From the NCBI RefSeq assembly GCF_014873755.1, contig NZ_JADBEG010000001.1:8406501-8470500 (forward strand): a stretch of 64,000 bases of DNA, read 5' to 3'. The position numbers and the translations under genes are program-made. Below are positions 30,758-40,093 of the stretch, in pieces. The DNA is from Amycolatopsis lexingtonensis. GTDB taxonomy: Bacteria > Actinomycetota > Actinomycetes > Mycobacteriales > Pseudonocardiaceae. Numbering within the stretch: position 1 is the first letter of the stretch; every line of letters starts with the position of its first letter. Under the pieces are notes generated by a model. It searched no databases. It saw only the letters and a program-made list of their open reading frames with translations, and was not told the origin of the DNA.

Positions 30758-31366
30758 ATGCTGCTCACGGCGCTTGAGTTCGTCGGGCTCGTCGCCTTCG
30801 CCGCGTCCGGGGCGCTCGCCGCCGTGCGGGCGCGGCTCGACGTCTTCGGGGTCGTCGTGGTCGGGCTCACCACCGCGCTCGGGGGTGGGGTCATCCGGGA
30901 CGTGCTGCTCGGCATCCACCCGCCGACGACGTTGCGGAACTGGCCCTACCTCGCCGTCTGCGCCGGGACCGCGCTCGTCGTCTTCGCCTTCCACCCGCAG
31001 GTCGCGCGGTTGCGGCGGGGCGTCCTCCTGGCCGACGCGCTCGGGCTCGGGGTCTTCGCCACCGCCGGGACGACCATCGCGATCGACGCCGGCGCGACCG
31101 TGTACGCCGCGTGCCTGATCGGGATGACCACCGGGATCGGCGGGGGTGCCGTTCGCGATCTGCTGCTCCGGGAAATACCGCTCGTCCTGCGGAAGGAGAT
31201 CTACGCCGTGGCCGCGCTGGCCGGGTCGGTGCTCGTCGCCGTCGGTCACGCTCTGCGACTGCCGGCCGGACCGGTCACCGTCGTTTCGGCCGCTGCCGTG
31301 GTCGCCGTGCGGATGATCGCGCTTTGGCGGCACTGGAACGCGCCGGTCGCGCGAGCTCCGGAGTGA
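30758..31366 (+). CDS. TRIC/YadS-family membrane channel (UPF0126)
   Basis: A 202-residue membrane protein with about seven hydrophobic segments. It consists of two related halves, each carrying the UPF0126 signature: TTALGGGVIRDVLLG in the first and TTGIGGGAVRDLLLRE in the second. Prokaryotic TRIC proteins form trimeric potassium-permeable channels; other members have been linked to glycine transport, so the substrate is open. The ATG directly follows the stop of the response regulator gene. Confidence 0.85.
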   Translation: MLLTALEFVGLVAFAASGALAAVRARLDVFGVVVVGLTTALGGGVIRDVLLGIHPPTTLRNWPYLAVCAGTALVVFAFHPQVARLRRGVLLADALGLGVFATAGTTIAIDAGATVYAACLIGMTTGIGGGAVRDLLLREIPLVLRKEIYAVAALAGSVLVAVGHALRLPAGPVTVVSAAAVVAVRMIALWRHWNAPVARAPE

Positions 31367-31407
31367 GGAAATCTCTTTGTTAGTTCTGTGTGTGTTCTTA
31401 GGCGGGT

Positions 31408-31421
31408 CTCAGCACGCTGAG
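31408..31421. promoter_or_regulatory. CTCAGC/GCTGAG dyad upstream of mprA
   Basis: CTCAGC and GCTGAG flank two bases (31408-31421), 14 bp before the mprA ATG. The CTCAG core recurs in the pepD promoter region. In mycobacteria MprA binds repeats containing TCTCAG-like octamers in its own promoter, so autoregulation through this element is plausible. Confidence 0.4.
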
Positions 31422-31434
31422 TAAAACTATCGCC

Positions 31435-32127
31435 ATGCGCATCCTTGTGGTGGACGACGACCGCGCCGTCCGTGAGTCGCTTCGGCGGTCCCTGGAGTTC
31501 AACGGCTACCAGGTCGAGCTGGCCAGCGACGGTGCGCAGGCGCTGGAGGCGATCATCGCCGACCGGCCGGACGCGATGGTCCTCGACGTCATGATGCCGC
31601 GGCTGGACGGGCTCGAGGTGGCCCGTCGGCTCCGCAGCACCGGCGACGACCTGCCGATCCTCGTGCTGACCGCGCGCGACACCGTCTCCGACCGGGTGTC
31701 CGGCTTGGACGCCGGCGCCGACGACTACCTGCCGAAGCCGTTCGCGCTGGAAGAGCTGCTGGCCCGGCTGCGGGCGCTGCTGCGCCGCGCGTCGCCGGAC
31801 GCCCAGGCCGGGCAGGCCTCGGAGATGCTGTCCTTCGCGGACCTGACCCTCGACCCCGGCACCCGGGAGGTGCGCCGCGGCGGCCGCGAGATCAGCCTGA
31901 CGCGGACCGAGTTCGCCCTGCTGGAACTGTTCCTTTCCTACCCGAAGCACGTCCTCACGCGTGGCCGGATCCTGGAGGAAGTATGGGGTTACGACTTCCC
32001 GACGTCGGGCAACGCGCTGGAGGTCTACGTCGGCTACTTGCGCCGCAAGACGGAAGCCGAGGGGGAGCCGAGGCTGATCCACACGGTGCGGGGGGTGGGG
32101 TACGTCCTGAGGGAAACCCCGCCGTGA
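31435..32127 (+). CDS. mprA: OmpR-family response regulator, MprA-like
   Basis: The product has 230 residues with a receiver domain ([15 protein letters not shown]; Asp 51 in MVLDVMMPR; Lys in [11 protein letters not shown]) and a winged-helix output domain ([40 protein letters not shown]). It is closest in my memory to MprA, the envelope-stress regulator of mycobacteria. The assignment is supported by the MprB-like kinase overlapped by 4 bases downstream and a PepD-like protease 3.5 kb further on the same strand. It should control pepD and its own operon. Confidence 0.85.
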   Translation: MRILVVDDDRAVRESLRRSLEFNGYQVELASDGAQALEAIIADRPDAMVLDVMMPRLDGLEVARRLRSTGDDLPILVLTARDTVSDRVSGLDAGADDYLPKPFALEELLARLRALLRRASPDAQAGQASEMLSFADLTLDPGTREVRRGGREISLTRTEFALLELFLSYPKHVLTRGRILEEVWGYDFPTSGNALEVYVGYLRRKTEAEGEPRLIHTVRGVGYVLRETPP

Positions 32128-33533
32128 CCGAGCCCGGCGATCCCCGGGGCACGCGCTGGGGGACGCGCCGGTTCTCCCTGCGCGGCCGGGTGACGCTGCT
32201 GGCCGCCGCCTGTGTCGCCGGTGCCGTCGCGCTGGTGTCGATCGGCGCGTACATGGTCGTCCGCAGCAACCTCTACCAGCAGCTCGACGACAGCCTGATG
32301 GCCCGCGCGCAGGCCGCCGCCGACTCGCCGCAGGTGCAGACCGAGCTGCGGCAGGTCCCCGGTGCGTTCCTCGCGAGCGCCGACCTGCAGATCGGGCAGC
32401 TCAGCGCCGCGCCCGACGTCGCGCACGCCGTGATGACGTACCCGCTGTCGAGCTCGGCGCCGCCGTTCGGCCAGGACGAGCTGGCCGTCGCGAACGGCGA
32501 CTCGCCCCAATCGATGCGGACGGACTTCCGCACCGACAGCCGGGTGGTCGCGCTGCCGACCGGGCACGGCGAGGCCATCGTGCTCGCCCAGTCGATGGGG
32601 CCGACCAAGCGCACGCTGAACGAGCTCGCGCTCGTGCTGTTCCTCATCGGCGGCGCCGGCATCCTGGTCGCGGCCGCGGCGGGCACCGCGGTCGCGCGGA
32701 CGGGCCTGCGCCCGGTCGAGCGGCTGACGTCGGCCGCCGAGCGCGTCGCCAAGACCGGCGACCTGCGGCCGATCCCGGTCAGCGGGGACGACGAGCTCGC
32801 GCGCCTCACCACGAGCTTCAACACCATGCTCGGCACGGTGGCGGACTCGCAGGAGCGCCAGCGCCAGCTGGTCGCGGACGCCGGCCACGAGCTGCGAACG
32901 CCGCTGACGTCGCTGCGCACCAACCTCGAGCTGCTGCTCGCCGCCAGCAAGCCGGGCGCGCCGCCGCTTCCGGACGCCGACCGGATCGACATCGTCGCCG
33001 ACATCAGCGGCCAGCTCGACGAGCTGACGCAGCTCATCGGCGACCTCGTCGAGCTCGCGCGCCAGGACGAGCCGCGTGAGCGCTTCGAGCGCGTCGAGCT
33101 GCTGGACGTCGTCGAGCGCGCGCTCGACCGGGCGCGGCGGCGCGCGGGCGAGATCAACTTCGACGTCTCGCTGCAGCCGTGGGTGCTCACCGGTGACAAC
33201 AGCTCGATCGAGCGCGCGGTGCTGAACCTGCTCGACAACGCGGTGAAGTTCTCGCCGCCGGAGTCGACGGTCTGGGTGCGGCTGTACCCGCTCGGCGACG
33301 GCACGGCGGTCGTCGAGGTGGCCGACGCCGGACCGGGCATCGCCGAAGAGGACCTGCCCAAGGTGTTCGACCGCTTCTACCGCTCGTCGGAGGCGCGGAC
33401 GCTGCCCGGCTCGGGCCTCGGGCTGGCGATCGTGAAGCACGCGGCGGAGCGCCACGGCGGCGCGGTGTACGCGTCGCAGGCTCCGGAAGGCGGCGCGTTG
33501 ATGACGATTCGGCTGCCGGGGGCGCCCGGCTGA
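32124..33533 (+). CDS. mprB: Sensor histidine kinase, MprB-like
   Basis: A 469-residue kinase: cytoplasmic N-terminus, membrane segment at about 28-50, extracytoplasmic domain to about 170, second membrane segment ([19 protein letters not shown]), HAMP, a HisKA box [13 protein letters not shown] with His 255, and HATPase motifs [34 protein letters not shown]. The layout is that of MprB, which senses misfolded envelope proteins through its outer domain. The GTG start overlaps the mprA stop (GTGA). In mycobacteria pepD follows directly; here a DeoR-galT pair is interposed. Confidence 0.88.
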   Translation: MTEPGDPRGTRWGTRRFSLRGRVTLLAAACVAGAVALVSIGAYMVVRSNLYQQLDDSLMARAQAAADSPQVQTELRQVPGAFLASADLQIGQLSAAPDVAHAVMTYPLSSSAPPFGQDELAVANGDSPQSMRTDFRTDSRVVALPTGHGEAIVLAQSMGPTKRTLNELALVLFLIGGAGILVAAAAGTAVARTGLRPVERLTSAAERVAKTGDLRPIPVSGDDELARLTTSFNTMLGTVADSQERQRQLVADAGHELRTPLTSLRTNLELLLAASKPGAPPLPDADRIDIVADISGQLDELTQLIGDLVELARQDEPRERFERVELLDVVERALDRARRRAGEINFDVSLQPWVLTGDNSSIERAVLNLLDNAVKFSPPESTVWVRLYPLGDGTAVVEVADAGPGIAEEDLPKVFDRFYRSSEARTLPGSGLGLAIVKHAAERHGGAVYASQAPEGGALMTIRLPGAPG

Positions 33534-33631
33534 CCAGCGGCTCCGAAGTTCACCCGAGGCTCATCACCAGATCCTGTGTTGAATCGTGTAGGATTTTGTG
33601 TGGTTGAGGCCGGACGGGACGGAGTTGAGCG

Positions 33632-34432
33632 GTGCTGGCGCGTCAGCGACAGGCGGTGATCCTGGAAGAGGCACGCCGGACCGGCGCGGTCCGGGTCAGT
33701 GACCTCGTGACCAGGCTGGGTGTGTCCGACATGACGGTCCGCCGCGACCTCGACGTGCTCGCCGGGCGCGGGCTGGTCGAGAAGGTCTACGGCGGCGCCA
33801 CCTCGATCGTCGGCAAGAGCACCGACGAACCCGGGTTCGAGGCCAAGTCCGTGCGCCAGCGCGCGCAGAAGGAAGCCATCGCCGAGCTCGCCGCGACACT
33901 CGTCCGGCCCGGCACCGCGATCGGCATCTCCGCCGGCACCACCACGTGGACGCTGGCGCGGGCGCTCGACGCCATCCCCGGGCTCACCATCGTGACCAAC
34001 TCGATCCAGGTCGCCGACGTGCTCCGCGGCTCGACGCAGCCCGATCGCACGGTCGTGCTGACCGGCGGGGTGCGCACGCCGTCGGACGCGCTGGTCGGGC
34101 CGGTCGCCGTGCACAGCCTGCGGTCGCTGCACCTCGACGTCGTCTTCCTCGGCGTGCACGGGATGGCGGACGGGCCGGGGTTCACGACGCCGAACCTCAC
34201 CGAGAGCGAGACCGACCGCGCGCTGGTCGAGGCCGGGCGCAAGCTGGTCGTGCTCGCCGACCACACCAAGTGGGGCACCGTCGGGATCTCGACGATCGCG
34301 GACCTGGACGAGGCCGACGTCGTCGTCACCGATGACGGGATCCCGGACGAGGCCAAGGAAAGGCTCGCCGAACGGGCGGGAGAACTCATGATCGCCGAAA
34401 CGGCGGAGACGGACGAGGCCCAAGAAGCGTGA
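33632..34432 (+). CDS. DeoR-family transcriptional regulator
   Basis: The product has 266 residues with an N-terminal DeoR winged helix (RQRQAVILEEARRTGAVRVS; SDMTVRRDLDVLAGRGLVEK; VYGGA) and a C-terminal DeoRC sugar-phosphate sensor domain (GISAGTTTWTLARAL, VVLTGGVRTPSDALVGP, HTKWG). DeoR repressors respond to sugar phosphates. Its stop overlaps the galT start (GTGA), so it most likely governs galactose or related sugar use and is co-transcribed with its target. GGACGGAG precedes the GTG start. The AT-rich promoter at 33575-33605 has repeated TGTGTTGA-like words that could be operators. Confidence 0.88.
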   Translation: MLARQRQAVILEEARRTGAVRVSDLVTRLGVSDMTVRRDLDVLAGRGLVEKVYGGATSIVGKSTDEPGFEAKSVRQRAQKEAIAELAATLVRPGTAIGISAGTTTWTLARALDAIPGLTIVTNSIQVADVLRGSTQPDRTVVLTGGVRTPSDALVGPVAVHSLRSLHLDVVFLGVHGMADGPGFTTPNLTESETDRALVEAGRKLVVLADHTKWGTVGISTIADLDEADVVVTDDGIPDEAKERLAERAGELMIAETAETDEAQEA

Positions 34433-35511
34433 AGCGCACCGTACGACACCTGGCCGACGGCCGGGAGATCATCTACTTCGACCAGCCCGGCGCGCCCGAC
34501 CGCGTCGCCGAGGACACCCGTGACCTGCCGCCGGTTTCGGCCGCGTCGGAGATCCGGCGTGACCCGCTAACCGGGGAATGGGTGGCGATGGCCGCGCACC
34601 GGCAGACGCGGACCTACAAGCCGCCGGCCGACCTGTGCCCGCTGTGCCCGTCGAAGCCGGGCAAGCCGAGCGAGATCCCCGAAAGCGACTACGACGTCGT
34701 CGTCTTCGAGAACCGCTTCCCGTCCTTCGCCGAAGACGTCGTCGGCGAACCGTCCACTGTGGATGGTCTCGGGCTGGTGCCGGTGGCGCCCGGCCGCGGG
34801 CGCTGCGAGGTCGTCTGCTTCACCAGCGACCACGACGGTTCTTTCGCGCAGCTGAGCCCGAAGCAGGTGCGGGCCGTGGTGGACGCCTGGGCCGACCGCA
34901 CGACCGCGTTGTCGGAAGTGCCTGGTGTCGAACAGGTCTTCCCGTTCGAGAACCGCGGCGAGGAAATCGGCGTCACGCTTTCGCACCCGCACGGGCAGAT
35001 CTACGGCTACCCGTTCGTCACGCCGAAAACCGCGCGCATGATCGACGTCGCCCGCGCCTACCAGGCTGAGCACGGGCGCCCGGTGCTCGGCGACGTGCTG
35101 GCCGCCGAGCAGAAGTCCGGGGCGCGCGTGGTGGCCTCCGGCGAGCACTGGACGGCGTACGTGCCGCCGGCCGCGCGCTGGCCGGTCGAGGTGCACGTGG
35201 TGCCGCACCGGCAGGTCGCGGACATCCCCGAGCTGACCGACGCCGAGCGCGACGACTTCGCCGACGTCTACCTGGACGTGCTGCGCCGCTGCGACGCGCT
35301 GTACGACCGGCCGTTGCCCTACATCGCGGCGTGGCACCAGGCGCCGGTGCGCCAGGACCGCGAGCTCGGCTGGCTCCACCTGGAACTTTTCTCCGTGCTG
35401 CGCGCGAAGGACAAATTGAAGTACCTGGCGGGGTCCGAATCGGGCATGGCGGTCTGGATCAACGACGCCACGCCCGAGCAGATCGCGGAACGGCTCCGCG
35501 CGGCGGGCTGA
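34429..35511 (+). CDS. galT: Galactose-1-phosphate uridylyltransferase
   Basis: A 360-residue Leloir-pathway enzyme that transfers UMP from UDP-glucose to galactose-1-phosphate. The catalytic HPHGQ motif lies at about residues 186-190, zinc-ligand regions include CPLCPS near 65, and the C-terminal half has VPHRQVADIPELT and the LHLELFSVLR strand. The start overlaps the DeoR stop. The product uses UDP-glucose made by GalU (also in this window). No galK or clear galE is adjacent. Confidence 0.92.
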   Translation: MKRTVRHLADGREIIYFDQPGAPDRVAEDTRDLPPVSAASEIRRDPLTGEWVAMAAHRQTRTYKPPADLCPLCPSKPGKPSEIPESDYDVVVFENRFPSFAEDVVGEPSTVDGLGLVPVAPGRGRCEVVCFTSDHDGSFAQLSPKQVRAVVDAWADRTTALSEVPGVEQVFPFENRGEEIGVTLSHPHGQIYGYPFVTPKTARMIDVARAYQAEHGRPVLGDVLAAEQKSGARVVASGEHWTAYVPPAARWPVEVHVVPHRQVADIPELTDAERDDFADVYLDVLRRCDALYDRPLPYIAAWHQAPVRQDRELGWLHLELFSVLRAKDKLKYLAGSESGMAVWINDATPEQIAERLRAAG

Positions 35512-35545
35512 TCCCGGCATACTCATCTCCGATGCACAGGTTCGG

Positions 35546-35563
35546 CTCAGGAACCTCTCAGGA
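35546..35563. promoter_or_regulatory. CTCAGGA tandem repeat upstream of pepD, MprA-box-like
   Basis: CTCAGGA occurs at 35546-35552 and 35557-35563, an 11-bp period that places both on one face of the helix. It lies 20 bp before the pepD ATG. Mycobacterial MprA boxes are tandem, loosely conserved octamers with a CTCAG core, so direct MprA control of pepD is likely conserved. Confidence 0.5.
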
Positions 35564-35583
35564 CCGTCCCGCAAGGTGATGAC

Positions 35584-37002
35584 ATGACCGAGAACGACCC
35601 CACCACGCACGACCCCGCGGCGCCGCGGCAGCCCGAGACCGGCCAGCAGGCTGCTCAAGGCGGTTGGGCGGGGAATCCGTACGGTGAGCAGGCCAAGCCC
35701 GAGTCCGGCGGTGCGCCGCAGTACTCCGAGCCGTCCTACCACGCGGTGACCGGGGCCGATCCGTCCTACGGAGCGCAGCACACGAACCCCTGGTCCGCCC
35801 AGGGCGCGCAGCCGCCGTCCGGCCAGACCCAGCAGAGCGTCTACCCGCCGGCGAACCCGTACGGGCCGCCCGGGACCGCTGCTTACGGCACGCCCGCCCC
35901 GCCGCAGCCGAAGCGGTCCGGCGGGAAGCTGCTCGCCGGTGTCGCGCTGGTCGCGCTGCTGGTCGGCGGCATCGCGGGCGGTGCGGTCGGGTACCTCACC
36001 GGCGGCTCGTCCGGCCCAGGCAGCAACGCGCTCGACGCGCCGAAGCCGGCCCAGCAGACGGGCAACGCGCCCGCCGGCTCGGTCGAGGCCGTGGCGCAGA
36101 AGCTGTCGCCGAGCGTCGTCGAGCTGCAGGTCAGCGGGCAGCAGGGGGCCGGCGAGGGCTCCGGGTTCGTCATCAGCACCGACGGCTACATCCTGACCAA
36201 CAACCACGTCGTCGAGGTCGCCGCGAACGGCGGCCAGATCCAGGCCGTGTTCCAGGACGGCCGGAAGGCGGCCGCCAAGGTCGTCGGCCGCGACCCGACG
36301 ACCGACATCGCGGTCGTCAAGGTCAACGGCGTGAGCAACCTGACGCCGGTGGAGCTCGGCCGCTCCGACGACCTGCGGGTCGGCCAGTCGGTCGTCGCCA
36401 TCGGCTCGCCGTTCGAGCTGGCCGGCACGGTCACCTCGGGCATCGTCAGCTCGCTGCACCGGCCGGTGCGCGCGGGCGGCAGCAGCGGCGACCAGACGAC
36501 GGTGATGGACGCCGTCCAGACCGACGCGGCGATCAACCCCGGCAACTCGGGTGGCCCGCTGGCGAACATGGCCGGCCAGGTCATCGGGATCAACTCCGCG
36601 ATCTACAGCCCGCAGTCCGGCCAGGGCGGCCAGGGCCAGGGCGCGTCCGAGGGCGGGAACGTCGGTATCGGCTTCGCGATCCCGATCGACCAGGCCCGCC
36701 GCACCGCGGACACGATCATCAAGACCGGCCAGGCGATCCAGACGTACATCGGCGCCCAGGTCAAGGACGCCCCGCAGGGCGGCGCCCAGCTCGGCGCGAT
36801 CACCGCGGGCAGTCCGGCGGAGAAGGCCGGCCTCAAGGAGGGCGACGTCGTCACGAAGATCGACGACCGCACGATCGACTCGGCCGACACGCTGGTCGCG
36901 GCGGTGCGCACCCGCGCCCCGGACGAGAAGGCGACCTTCACCCTGGCCGGCGGCCGCACGGTCGAGGTCACGCTCGGCGGGCAGCCCGTCCAGCCCAACT
37001 GA
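35584..37002 (+). CDS. pepD: PepD/HtrA-type membrane-anchored serine protease with PDZ domain
   Basis: The product has 472 residues: a long Pro/Gln/Gly-rich cytoplasmic tail (1-105), one membrane segment (about 112-138), a trypsin-like protease domain and a C-terminal PDZ domain (about 385-470, AGLKEGDVVTKIDDRTI). The catalytic triad is visible: His 208 (NNHVV), Asp 241 (TTDIAVVKV) and Ser 322 (PGNSGGPL). HtrA proteases degrade or refold damaged envelope proteins; PepD of mycobacteria works with MprAB in stress signalling. It follows galT by 72 bases with its own CTCAGGA repeats upstream. Confidence 0.9.
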   Translation: MTENDPTTHDPAAPRQPETGQQAAQGGWAGNPYGEQAKPESGGAPQYSEPSYHAVTGADPSYGAQHTNPWSAQGAQPPSGQTQQSVYPPANPYGPPGTAAYGTPAPPQPKRSGGKLLAGVALVALLVGGIAGGAVGYLTGGSSGPGSNALDAPKPAQQTGNAPAGSVEAVAQKLSPSVVELQVSGQQGAGEGSGFVISTDGYILTNNHVVEVAANGGQIQAVFQDGRKAAAKVVGRDPTTDIAVVKVNGVSNLTPVELGRSDDLRVGQSVVAIGSPFELAGTVTSGIVSSLHRPVRAGGSSGDQTTVMDAVQTDAAINPGNSGGPLANMAGQVIGINSAIYSPQSGQGGQGQGASEGGNVGIGFAIPIDQARRTADTIIKTGQAIQTYIGAQVKDAPQGGAQLGAITAGSPAEKAGLKEGDVVTKIDDRTIDSADTLVAAVRTRAPDEKATFTLAGGRTVEVTLGGQPVQPN

Positions 37003-37082
37003 TCCGTTCCAGACGCTCGGCCGCCTGGGTGCGGCCGAGACCAGCTTCGGCTCGACTCCCGAATCCGGGGCCGGACCCACAA

Positions 37083-37125
37083 GGCCACGCGCGACCCAGG
37101 CATCCGATGCCGGTCGCGCGTGGCC
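37083..37125. terminator. Strong bidirectional hairpin between pepD and the reverse operon
   Basis: GGCCACGCGCGACC (37083-37096) pairs perfectly with GGTCGCGCGTGGCC (37112-37125) around a 15-base loop. It lies between two convergent transcripts and should terminate both. A short AT-rich run follows on the + side. Confidence 0.75.
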
Positions 37126-37141
37126 GCATTTATGGGGGCGG

Positions 37142-37672
37142 TCACTTGCCGGGAGGGGCAGGCGGCGTGCCGGGACGGTCGGCCGGAGTGTGGGGAGGCG
37201 CGGCCGGGCTTGGAGATGGTTCCGGCGTGGCGGCCTTGGCTGGGAGTGCAGCACGTGATCTCGTGCGGGCGATGCGGACCGTCAAGCCGGTCACGATGAC
37301 CACGAGCCAGACCGCGGCCACCGTGAGGGCCAGGCCCAGCCCTGGGGCGCCGTCGTGGAGGCCGGGCATCGGTGGGGTGCCGTAGGGGCGCCAGAGCAGG
37401 GGGAACGCCACGATCGCCAGCACGCCGGTGATCACCGTGCCCGCCACCACCGGGGCTTTCCACGGGCTCGGCACGATCCGGCTCAGCACGATGCCGAGCA
37501 CCGCGGTCAGGGGCGCGATCACGCCGTCGTTGACGACCGGGCCGCCGACTATCCAGGTGGCCGTCGCGATCACGTCCGGATGCACGGGAAGCGCGTACTC
37601 GGCGAACAGCACCACACCCCACGCCAACGCCGCAAGGCCCGGCAGAGCGAGGAGTGCACGGGCGGTTTTCAC
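37142..37672 (-). CDS. Small integral membrane protein, last gene of the reverse operon
   Basis: A 176-residue protein starting at GTG 37672, whose codon overlaps the stop of the oxidoreductase gene (GTGA). Four hydrophobic segments occupy about residues 5-140 (LLALPGLAALAWGVVLFAEY; VIAPLTAVLGIVLSRIV; LTVAAVWLVVIVTGLTV), followed by a Pro/Ala-rich cytoplasmic tail. I recognise no function. Its place after a membrane molybdenum oxidoreductase suggests a partner or electron-transfer accessory. Confidence 0.65.
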   Translation of the reverse strand: MKTARALLALPGLAALAWGVVLFAEYALPVHPDVIATATWIVGGPVVNDGVIAPLTAVLGIVLSRIVPSPWKAPVVAGTVITGVLAIVAFPLLWRPYGTPPMPGLHDGAPGLGLALTVAAVWLVVIVTGLTVRIARTRSRAALPAKAATPEPSPSPAAPPHTPADRPGTPPAPPGK

Positions 37673-38787
37673 AGCGCCTCCAGCTTCGTGACCCACTTCG
37701 TCTGCAGCACGCCGGGGCGGTTCGGGGCGATGATGCGGCACGGGAAGCCGTGGTCGATGTCGAGGACTTCGCCGTTCAGTTCCAGGGCCAGCAGGGTCAG
37801 CTCGTCCGACGTGTGCTCGCCGGGGAGGGTGCTGACGCCGTAGAGCCCGGAACGCTCCATTGAGGACACTCGGATCGCGGTGCCGGGTGGTGCGCCGGTG
37901 GCTTTCAGGAGGGTGGGCAGGGAGATGCCGCGCCAGGTGGCCGATTGGCTCCAGCCCTCCACGCACGCGATCGGGAGTTCCGCCGTCGTCTGGGGTAGCG
38001 CGCGCAGCTCGTCCAGGGAGAATTTCGTTGTGCCTTGCGGGGTTACCACCGAGAGGCGCCAGGACGGGGACCACGTGATGCCCGCGGCCGCCGCAGTGCG
38101 GTTCACCGGGAGGTTCTGGGTGCCCTTGCTCGTCTTCCAGGACAAGCCGGAAACGCCGCGCAGCAACGGGACCGTCGCGCCCGCCGTGGCGACGACCGCG
38201 GTGCCGGTCGCCAGGCCGGTGGTGAGGAGGAAACCCCGCCGGGAGAGGCCTGCGGGCGGTGGCTCGTCCTCGGGGGCGGTCCGGCTCAGTGCACGGCGGA
38301 TGATCGGCAGCTTCACCGCCACGTGCACCAGGATCGAACCGATCGCCAGCCACGCGACCGCGTAGTGCACCTGCGGGAAGTAGAAGCCCCACGGGTAGTT
38401 CTGCGCCACGTTCAGCAGGCCGGTGCTCAGCTCGAAGAACGCGGCGCCCGAGAGCACCAGGATCGACAAGCGCTCCAGGGCGTGCGGCAGTGAACGGACG
38501 AGCGGCCTGCCGAACAGCTTCGGGTAGACGCTCCACAGTTTCGCCAGCAGCAACGGGATCGACGCCACGCCGGAGATCACGTGCAGGCCCTGGGTGACGC
38601 GGTAGAGTCCGACCGGGCGGCTGGGCCACCAGAACCACCCCGGCGGGTGCTGGATCAGGTGGCTGAGCAGGCCCGTCACGAAGCACGTCGTGAACGTGAT
38701 CGCGAGCGCCAGGCCGATCTTCGACGTCACGCGCTCGTCGTGAGCCGGCGCCTGGAACTGTTCTTCCTTCGGGATCGGCAGTTTCAC
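37669..38787 (-). CDS. Membrane-anchored molybdopterin-dependent oxidoreductase (sulfite-oxidase fold) with cytochrome b-like N-terminus
   Basis: A 372-residue two-part protein from GTG 38787. Residues ~25-165 contain four membrane segments with well-placed His residues (GLLSHLIQHPPG, GLHVISGVASIP, HYAVAWLAIGSILVHVAV), resembling a di-haem cytochrome b561-type domain. A twin-Arg-like LSRRGFLLTTGLATG follows, then a sulfite-oxidase-family molybdenum domain with the cofactor Cys in PIACVEGWSQSATW and later GFPCRIIAPNRPGVLQTKWV. It probably oxidises or reduces a substrate outside the membrane; the substrate is unknown. GTGA and GTGA overlaps link it to both neighbours. Confidence 0.8.
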   Translation of the reverse strand: MKLPIPKEEQFQAPAHDERVTSKIGLALAITFTTCFVTGLLSHLIQHPPGWFWWPSRPVGLYRVTQGLHVISGVASIPLLLAKLWSVYPKLFGRPLVRSLPHALERLSILVLSGAAFFELSTGLLNVAQNYPWGFYFPQVHYAVAWLAIGSILVHVAVKLPIIRRALSRTAPEDEPPPAGLSRRGFLLTTGLATGTAVVATAGATVPLLRGVSGLSWKTSKGTQNLPVNRTAAAAGITWSPSWRLSVVTPQGTTKFSLDELRALPQTTAELPIACVEGWSQSATWRGISLPTLLKATGAPPGTAIRVSSMERSGLYGVSTLPGEHTSDELTLLALELNGEVLDIDHGFPCRIIAPNRPGVLQTKWVTKLEAL

Positions 38788-39410
38788 CGGTGCTCCAATC
38801 GCGCGAACCAGCGGTGGCCGTGGCGAGTGGTCCAGTCGACGCGCAGGCCGGCGCGTACGGCCACTTCGGCGATCGCGTCGACGCCGACCCAGGCCCAGGT
38901 GAACCACGCGACGTCGGCGTGGCCCGGGCGCAGCCGGACGCGCTCGTGGCGCAGGCCGTGGCCGGGTGGCTCCACTTCGACGAGGACGTCGCCGTCCGGT
39001 GCGATCAGCCGCGCCGTGCGCCGCAGCAGCGTCGCCGGGTCGCCGCCGATGCCGATGTTGCCGTCGGCGAGCAGGGCGTGCCGCCAGCGGCCTTCGCCCG
39101 GCAGCCGGTCGAACACGTTGCGGTGCAACGCGTTTCCGCCGCGGCGGCGGGTCAGGCCGACCGCCGTGCGGGAGCTGTCCACGCCCAGTGCGACGACTCC
39201 GCGGCCGGCCAGTGCCGCGGTGAGCCGGCCCGGACCGCAGCCGATGTCGATGGTCGGGCCGGAGCAGGCGTCGAGCAGGACGTCGTCGCCTGCGGAGGGC
39301 TCGGTCCAGCGTTCGACCGGAAGCTCGATCCGCTCGCCGCTCGCCAGCTCGAGCCAGCAGCGGTGGCCGAGCAGGCCGAGGTCGAACTCGTGGCCGGCGA
39401 GAGTCGTCAT
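38784..39410 (-). CDS. Class I SAM-dependent methyltransferase
   Basis: The product has 208 residues with motif I TIDIGCGPGRLTAALAGRG, an acidic VDSS at the end of strand 2 and ALLADGNIGIGGDPATLLRR around motif IV. Start ATG 39410 overlaps the DUF2064 stop (ATGA). The fold is clear but the substrate is not. The position between a nucleotidyl/glycosyl-transferase-like gene and a membrane oxidoreductase suggests it modifies a lipid-linked or small-molecule product of the operon. Confidence 0.82.
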   Translation of the reverse strand: MTTLAGHEFDLGLLGHRCWLELASGERIELPVERWTEPSAGDDVLLDACSGPTIDIGCGPGRLTAALAGRGVVALGVDSSRTAVGLTRRRGGNALHRNVFDRLPGEGRWRHALLADGNIGIGGDPATLLRRTARLIAPDGDVLVEVEPPGHGLRHERVRLRPGHADVAWFTWAWVGVDAIAEVAVRAGLRVDWTTRHGHRWFARLEHR

Positions 39411-40093
39411 GACGCGACCACCTGCCCGCCGACGGCCGCGACGGCGCGGGCGAACCGGCCGTCCGGACACGCCGCCGCGACTTCGAGGGCGTCCGCCATG
39501 GTGTCCACATCGGACAGCCGGGCGGCCGTCGCCGGTCGCAGCCCGCACCCGCCGAGCGCGCGCAGCGTGCGCTCGCCGGTGTCGTCCCGGGACATCGGGA
39601 CGCTCGCGAGAACTCGCGCGTGCCGCGGCTCGGCCAGGCCCAGCGCCCACCAGCCACCGTCCGCGGCCGGGCCGAGCACCGAGTCGTGCCCGCCGTGCCG
39701 CACCGGCGCGGCGGCCGCGGCGAGGGACTCCGGGGTGACCTGCGGGGTGTCCATGCCGATCTGCAGGACGGGCAAGCCCGCGTGCACCGCGGCGGCGTCG
39801 GCGTGGGCGTTGGCCAGCCGGGCGCCGAAGTCCCGGCCCCGCTGCGGGACGACGGTCGTGCGCCGCAGTGCTCGGCTGATCTCGGAGGCCCTGGCCGCGG
39901 CGCTGAGGTCGCCGGTCAGCGCGACGACGGGTGCGGCGCCGGGCACCGCGCACACCGCGTCGAGCGTGTCGAGCAGCGCCGCCGCGGCGATCTCCGCCGA
40001 TTGCGCGGGCGTTGCCGGCGGGCAGAGCCGGGTCTTGGCGAGGCCCGGCACCGGCGCCTTGGCCACGACCAGCAGGACGAACGACGACGTCAT
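39407..40093 (-). CDS. DUF2064 (TIGR04282) glycosyltransferase-like protein
   Basis: A 228-residue GT-A-like protein starting ATG 40093 (VLLVVAKAPVPGLAKTRLCP, the KxPxPGxxKTRL signature of DUF2064). A DTPQ motif (LQIGMDTPQVTPESL) stands in place of the usual D-x-D metal site, and GPAADGGWWALGL follows. The family is related to molybdenum cofactor and sugar nucleotidyltransferases and typically sits beside GT2 enzymes, as here. It overlaps both neighbours by 4 bases. Confidence 0.85.
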   Translation of the reverse strand: MTSSFVLLVVAKAPVPGLAKTRLCPPATPAQSAEIAAAALLDTLDAVCAVPGAAPVVALTGDLSAAARASEISRALRRTTVVPQRGRDFGARLANAHADAAAVHAGLPVLQIGMDTPQVTPESLAAAAAPVRHGGHDSVLGPAADGGWWALGLAEPRHARVLASVPMSRDDTGERTLRALGGCGLRPATAARLSDVDTMADALEVAAACPDGRFARAVAAVGGQVVAS